From contig CM050650.1 in assembly GCA_027574665.1 (NCBI GenBank), positions 99,607,086-99,671,085 of the forward strand: a stretch of 64,000 nucleotides of DNA, given 5' to 3'. The stretch comes from Rhynochetos jubatus. Lineage: Eukaryota > Chordata > Aves > Eurypygiformes > Rhynochetidae. Both the position numbers and the translations under genes were made by a program. Below, piece by piece: positions 59,301 to 64,000 of this stretch (within the stretch, counting starts at the first letter, position 1; each line of letters starts with the position of its first letter). The notes beneath the pieces are model-generated. The model saw nothing but the letters and a program-made list of their open reading frames with translations. It made no database searches and was not told where the DNA came from.

Positions 59301-62300
59301 CACAAAAATGCAGGTGCACAGCTTGTTTGGAAATCAAGTCTTAGCTGGCTGCATAAGAAACTTGTGGAAGAACTGCTGAATCTTAATCTCCCAAGTGCTA
59401 GTCCAGTCCTTCATTTAAAAATATTGCCCATCCTGAAAATCAGGACCTTGAAGAGCCCTCCCCTGGGTGTAAATCAGCATGGAAATGGCCTCACTGTTAT
59501 TTAGATGCAGCAGCTATAGGCTCTAGTATTAGCTGGAAGTAATGAAGATATTATTAACTGCACTTTACAGCAAGCAGAATTCATTCATTGACACCACTTT
59601 TATGATTCATCTGTAGTTTTTCATCTTTACAGGGAATATGCACCATACACATGACAAAAAAAAACAAAACCAAAAAACAACAACCCAAAAAATGTTTGAA
59701 ACAGGCTGTCATCAGGTTCCTCTTTTCTATACCCCTTCTTCTGATGATCATCCTTTTATGCCTGCATCATAATCATACTGAAAGGAAATTAATGATGTAT
59801 CCTAAGTTTTATTTCATATAAATGATTAGTAGCTAAAGTAAACCTCAAAGAATTCTCTGTTCTTAATTTTGTAGGTCAGTAAGGAACCATCTATAAAACC
59901 AATGTTGTTTATTAATATGCCTTTCATTCTGAGGAATTTCAGTACCTTGTCAGGTCAAACACATAAATATTGGATACTTTTTTTTTAATTTAATACTATA
60001 ATTATTAAATATATATGTAAATATCATGGGATATAATCAGTTATCATATGCAGGCTGCTATCAAACTAAAGCATTTGTACTGAACCTCAGAAACTGTGGA
60101 TGGCTTAATTGCCAGTTTTGTCATTTCTTCTGCGGTTGTGTATATACTTTTGCCAACGCAAAAGAACGGAGAAAATCTGAGCAGGCTTCAAACTATGGCA
60201 CTTCAAATACTTTAGCAACCTCCTTATAAATGCAAAAATTGGCTGTAGCTTAAATGTTTCACTGGAGTTTCATTATGCAGTGACACTGTTGCTGTGATGT
60301 ACCTGTAAATGCATGGGTAGCAGTGTGGGGAGGAAAGGAATTTCTTTTGGGAAATGAGGAAAAAACTGAAGACTGTATCTTTTATCATCATTATGTGCAT
60401 GAAATTTTCATCAGACAAGGAATATTGCAGACCAGACCTGCTTGAGACTCCCTCAGAGTACTTACAGGAATAGAGCTATTAACTCACTCTACAGATGAGG
60501 TCAGATCCCTGTTTCTTATGGGTTTATGTCACTTCATGTTTTCCAATGGAGAAGTGACAAATCACACCACTGGTCCCTTCGCCAGCCTCCTCAGTGCTTC
60601 TCCCTGCCACAACAGTCTGCTCCCACCTGAAAAGGGACATAAAATGTATTGATGGGAGGGACACTGTTTCGCTTTTTCCCTTTGTGTGATGTTTGGCACG
60701 GGCAAACTCAGCTCTCTGCTCACATAATTAACAGAGGGTTGTTGCTTTTGTAATTCTCCAAGATTCGCGTTCAAAGACTAAAGACACAGGTGAGCATGGT
60801 GCTCTGTGTGAAATGCTAGCCTGGGTTCTACAATATTTTTAGTTGTCACCTTGTTTTGTTTGTCACTTCAAAGCGCTGCAAATTTGGCTTGCTGCTGGCA
60901 GGGAATTAAAAGATGCCAATGTACATTTTGGCTGCCTCAGGCAGATGGAAGGACAAATATCTCTTCCTCCTCTCCGATCCTTCCCCCTTTTAATTAAGAG
61001 ATTTATAGACATGCATGCAAGTATTATGATATAAATGCTTTGACCCACATTTCCTCTCACATTAAAAAAATTCTAAAGAGTTCAAGGGCATAATGGTTCT
61101 TACTTCTCAAGTAAAAGGAAAAAAGTATTCAATTACTTGTGAAGGAACATGCTAAAATATACTTAATGGTATACTTCTTGAAACTTGTATTAACTGAAGT
61201 CTGCAAGGTCACAGCTTTTGCGTTACCTATAATTTTGGAAACCAATGCAGTTGTGGTAATAAAGGGAGTTATTTAAAAATTAAAGGAAGAGGCCTTAATA
61301 GTTAATAAAAGGTGTTTGATCTTGGAGAAGGAAAAATTGAGATTTACTTAGAAAAAAAGAAACCAATGCACTATTCCTGCTCTTATATATTCATTTTTTA
61401 TTTAATTTATTTATTAGTCAGACTTTCTAAGACTTGCCATCTAAAGTTGCCAATGGATTCCTGATGTTCTTCTGAAAATAAGCTCTCCAAGTCGTCCATG
61501 TGCCAGATGCCCCCTCTGAAGTGCAGACTCAGCTGTGAATCCCTGGGACTTTCAGTATGTGACTGAAGGCATCCTTTCCAAAACCCCATAAGTAATTTGC
61601 AGGCTTTATACATTTAAAAAGTATCGATGTCCCTTAAAATTCAGTAAGAGTTGAGTACAATTAGTCTTTTCACGATACACTTGTCTGCAAAATTTAGGGA
61701 GTAAGTCCAGATACAGTGAATAACTCTCCCCCACCCCCACAGAAAAAAAACCAAACACACACACCCCCCAAGCTATCCCAGTGATTTTGAAAATGAGACT
61801 TCAATTTCCAAATCCTTGCCATGATTTTGACATTTTGCTTCATAACCGAGCGTGAGAGATTGATCATAGCTGCTGCTGCTGCTGCTTTCTTTCAGTTGCT
61901 ACTAGGGCAGTCAAGCAGGTGTTTGCCAGACCTTATGCAAGTGTATATCCAGGTGTAATGCTCACTCTTTCTGATGAGGTTTAATAGTGCTTGCTCAAGG
62001 AAATGCAAATTAAGTAAGTGTTGATTGAATTAAAACTGTCAACTATCAATTTCATTTACTGTTAATCTCCCGAGGTCATAAGATGAACATTGTTATAAAT
62101 AATTGATCTGAAAATAATGCAAACAAATTATTGGCTTGTGAACTGAATAAAATATTGCCTGTTAACCTAAAGATTATAGACTGTAAATCTTTATCTACTG
62201 AGAAAATAATCTCTTTTGAATTGTAGGTCGTTGTTGAATATATTTGATGCCTTTAGAGATGATCAAGCTGGAAAATAAGCTTGTGTCTGCATATATTTAT

Positions 62301-64000
62301 GTATATATATCTCTATCTCCTTCAAAACATTATCTTTGTAACAAGTGATACTGCTCAGGAAAAATATATTTCAGTATGCATAATGTTTTAAAAATCCTGC
62401 AGAGGGGTGAATGAAATAATGTAATAAATGGGGGGTTAGAGACAAATTTGTGAAAAGTGGGTTTAAAGAACAGTGTAAGAGGTGCAATTTGACTCCACAG
62501 TTTTTTCAGCGGAGAGCTAAAACCAGTATGTAGAGCAGAAGCCCTGACAGAAGAAGGAGTATAAACACATATGTGGCACAAAGGTGCCCTCTGGTTTACT
62601 CTCATTTTCACTGCTTTTTGCTCTCTGGCCATGACTGTGGGGTGAGTGGGAAAAAAAGGACAAAAATGGTCTAGGCAAAACTTTCATTCTGTATAATCTC
62701 CTAAAGTTTCAATACTTTATTGTTGGGCAGTTTTATTGCCTTAAGTCTGCACACTGTGTATGACAAAATCATAAGGAAATTAAACTTTAAAAAGTTAGTT
62801 TGTGGAACATCCGTTCTTGAAGTCTGCAGAGGGAGAAAACACTTCTCTCTTGCAGCTGCTGTCTTCCCAGCAAGTGAGAAGGACACTTTTTTAGGTCTGT
62901 GATTTGTGATCCTGTCTCTGCCCAGTTGTTTGGAGCATCAAAGGACGATGACAAGGCCCCTTGGCAGAGAGGCTCTGCTGTGAGTTACTTGGCTGAAAAG
63001 AGATTGTGTATGGTGACATTTCTCCAGAATATTCCCAACACCAGTAAGAATTTGCAGTGCAGGGACCATCTGAGCCAGAGATGGGTTTCAGTGAAATCAC
63101 TAAAACCCATCAGTTTATGTACTGAAGTGTCAAGTAACTGGTGACAGATGCCCTCCTAAAGGCTTTTTATGTGGGATGTGAAAACTAAATTTGCTCACAA
63201 GCAGGCTTCTGATCTTCCCAGATCTCTTTTCCTCCAGCTCTTGTGCATTTTTCCTCAAATCCTTGCCCTGCTCGGAGGAGGACGAACAGAGGATATGAAT
63301 CTTGAGGCATTCATGACACCTTTACAGCATTTCACCGTCTGACAGGCTTATTGGTGTGAGAATAAGTATATGGCAACCATCTGCTTTCCTACGGCCTATG
63401 TTGATCACTGTAATGCTCTTAAGTAGGGAAACCATCATGAAGAGTTTCTGGGACCGTCCTGACCCCAAGCCCTGGCTGTCTCATTGACTTTGCTTACAGA
63501 CTGAGTCCTCTGCATCACTTGGATGAAGGCATTCAGAGACTTCAACAAACTGTAAGAGGCAACGGTTTGTCCCATCTTAGAAAGCACTGAGATATTTTTA
63601 CTTTGAGGGGCAAGCCACACAGAAAAAATTGAGAAGCCCATGGCTGATGTGTTGGAAACTGGCCATTGCACACAGTAATGGTTAATTTCTTTTGTTATTT
63701 GTTTACTATTTACCGACATTCATCACAATATTGTGCCCCAAGTACCACTAGTCACTGCTTTGAGATAAGAAATAGCTGGATCCCTCAAATACAGTGTAAG
63801 TTTGTAATTTGTGTGATACAGCAGGAAAAGCTGTTCACTATATACAAAGATCTGCAATATCAAGTGACAGTTTTACAGGCACTTAATAGATTTTCATCTA
63901 GTATGTGCTTGCACTAAAGAAGAAACAGTTTACACACCTGGAAGTGCACTCCAAGTCACTCGTACTATCAGCAAATTCAAGGCAGTGGAACTGGACAGAG
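56346..64000. other. Unique non-coding DNA with enhancer-like blocks
   Basis: No gene or interspersed repeat recognised. More GC-rich, CpG-bearing blocks lie at about 57410-57560 and 57600-58080. Homeodomain/POU-rich blocks lie at 60860-61035 and 61990-62280. Simple sequence includes T runs near 56980 and 57005, an A/C-rich stretch at 59657-59690, ACACAC near 61755 and GCT repeats at 61869. All open frames are under 100 codons except one of 100 (62330-62632, minus) with no recognised domain. Confidence 0.5.
61869..61886 (+). repeat. (GCT)6 microsatellite
   Basis: Six perfect GCT units followed by TTCTTTCAG. No long open frame runs through it. Confidence 0.9.

Noticed and set aside
1-64000. 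tRNA or rRNA genes, CRISPR arrays, operons, retroviral gag/pol/env
   Set aside because: Looked for and not seen; LTRs here are solo or fragmentary with no internal viral coding sequence.

Overview
This is vertebrate, almost certainly avian, nuclear DNA with no supportable protein-coding gene, RNA gene, CRISPR array or bacterial feature. The assignment rests on its repeats. CR1 LINE 3' ends carry the bird-type tail (…ACTAGATGATCT…AGGTCCCTTCCAACC…ATTCTATG). Solo LTRs belong to bird endogenous-retrovirus families: one with termini TGTCCTGGTTT…AAACCACGACA, one whose plus-strand copy begins TGTGGTGGGTTGACC, and an ERVL-like LTR. The LTR types resemble those familiar from Neoaves, but I cannot fix the species. 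Most of the window is AT-rich unique sequence with scattered stops, as expected of an intergenic region or a very large intron.

Layout. 1-698: solo LTR cut by the window edge. 5993-6792: complete ERVL-like solo LTR with a perfect 5-bp target duplication. 15948-15968: 21-bp LTR scar. 17353-17440: CR1 tail. 19240-19808: solo LTR. 23320-27245: a repeat nest of several CR1 copies and two LTR pieces, one a full solo LTR (26184-26977) sitting inside a CR1 reverse-transcriptase reading frame with a 5-bp target duplication. 30119-30819: two CR1 copies head to head. 32830-34620: an old plus-strand CR1 split by a younger minus-strand CR1. 37864-38888: a ~1-kb LTR of a second family with an internal degenerate tandem motif. 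39150-39171, 45600-45695 and 46514-46534: three more collapsed LTRs of the first family. 50516-50590 and 56091-56345: CR1 tails. The last 8 kb is mostly unique and includes blocks that look like conserved non-coding elements.

There is no functional gene circuit to describe; the interest is in repeat history. The most unusual signal is a set of extremely shortened LTRs. The clearest, at 46514-46534, consists only of the two LTR ends joined at a GGTT-type microhomology and is still flanked by a perfect CTTTG/CTTTG duplication. A nearly identical 21-bp product lies at 15948-15968 in the opposite orientation, and partly collapsed copies lie at 39150 and 45600. Because the two LTR ends are near-inverted repeats, each scar is close to a perfect palindrome, suggesting a recurrent hairpin- or microhomology-driven deletion. 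All family names come from recognition by eye, not from a database search.
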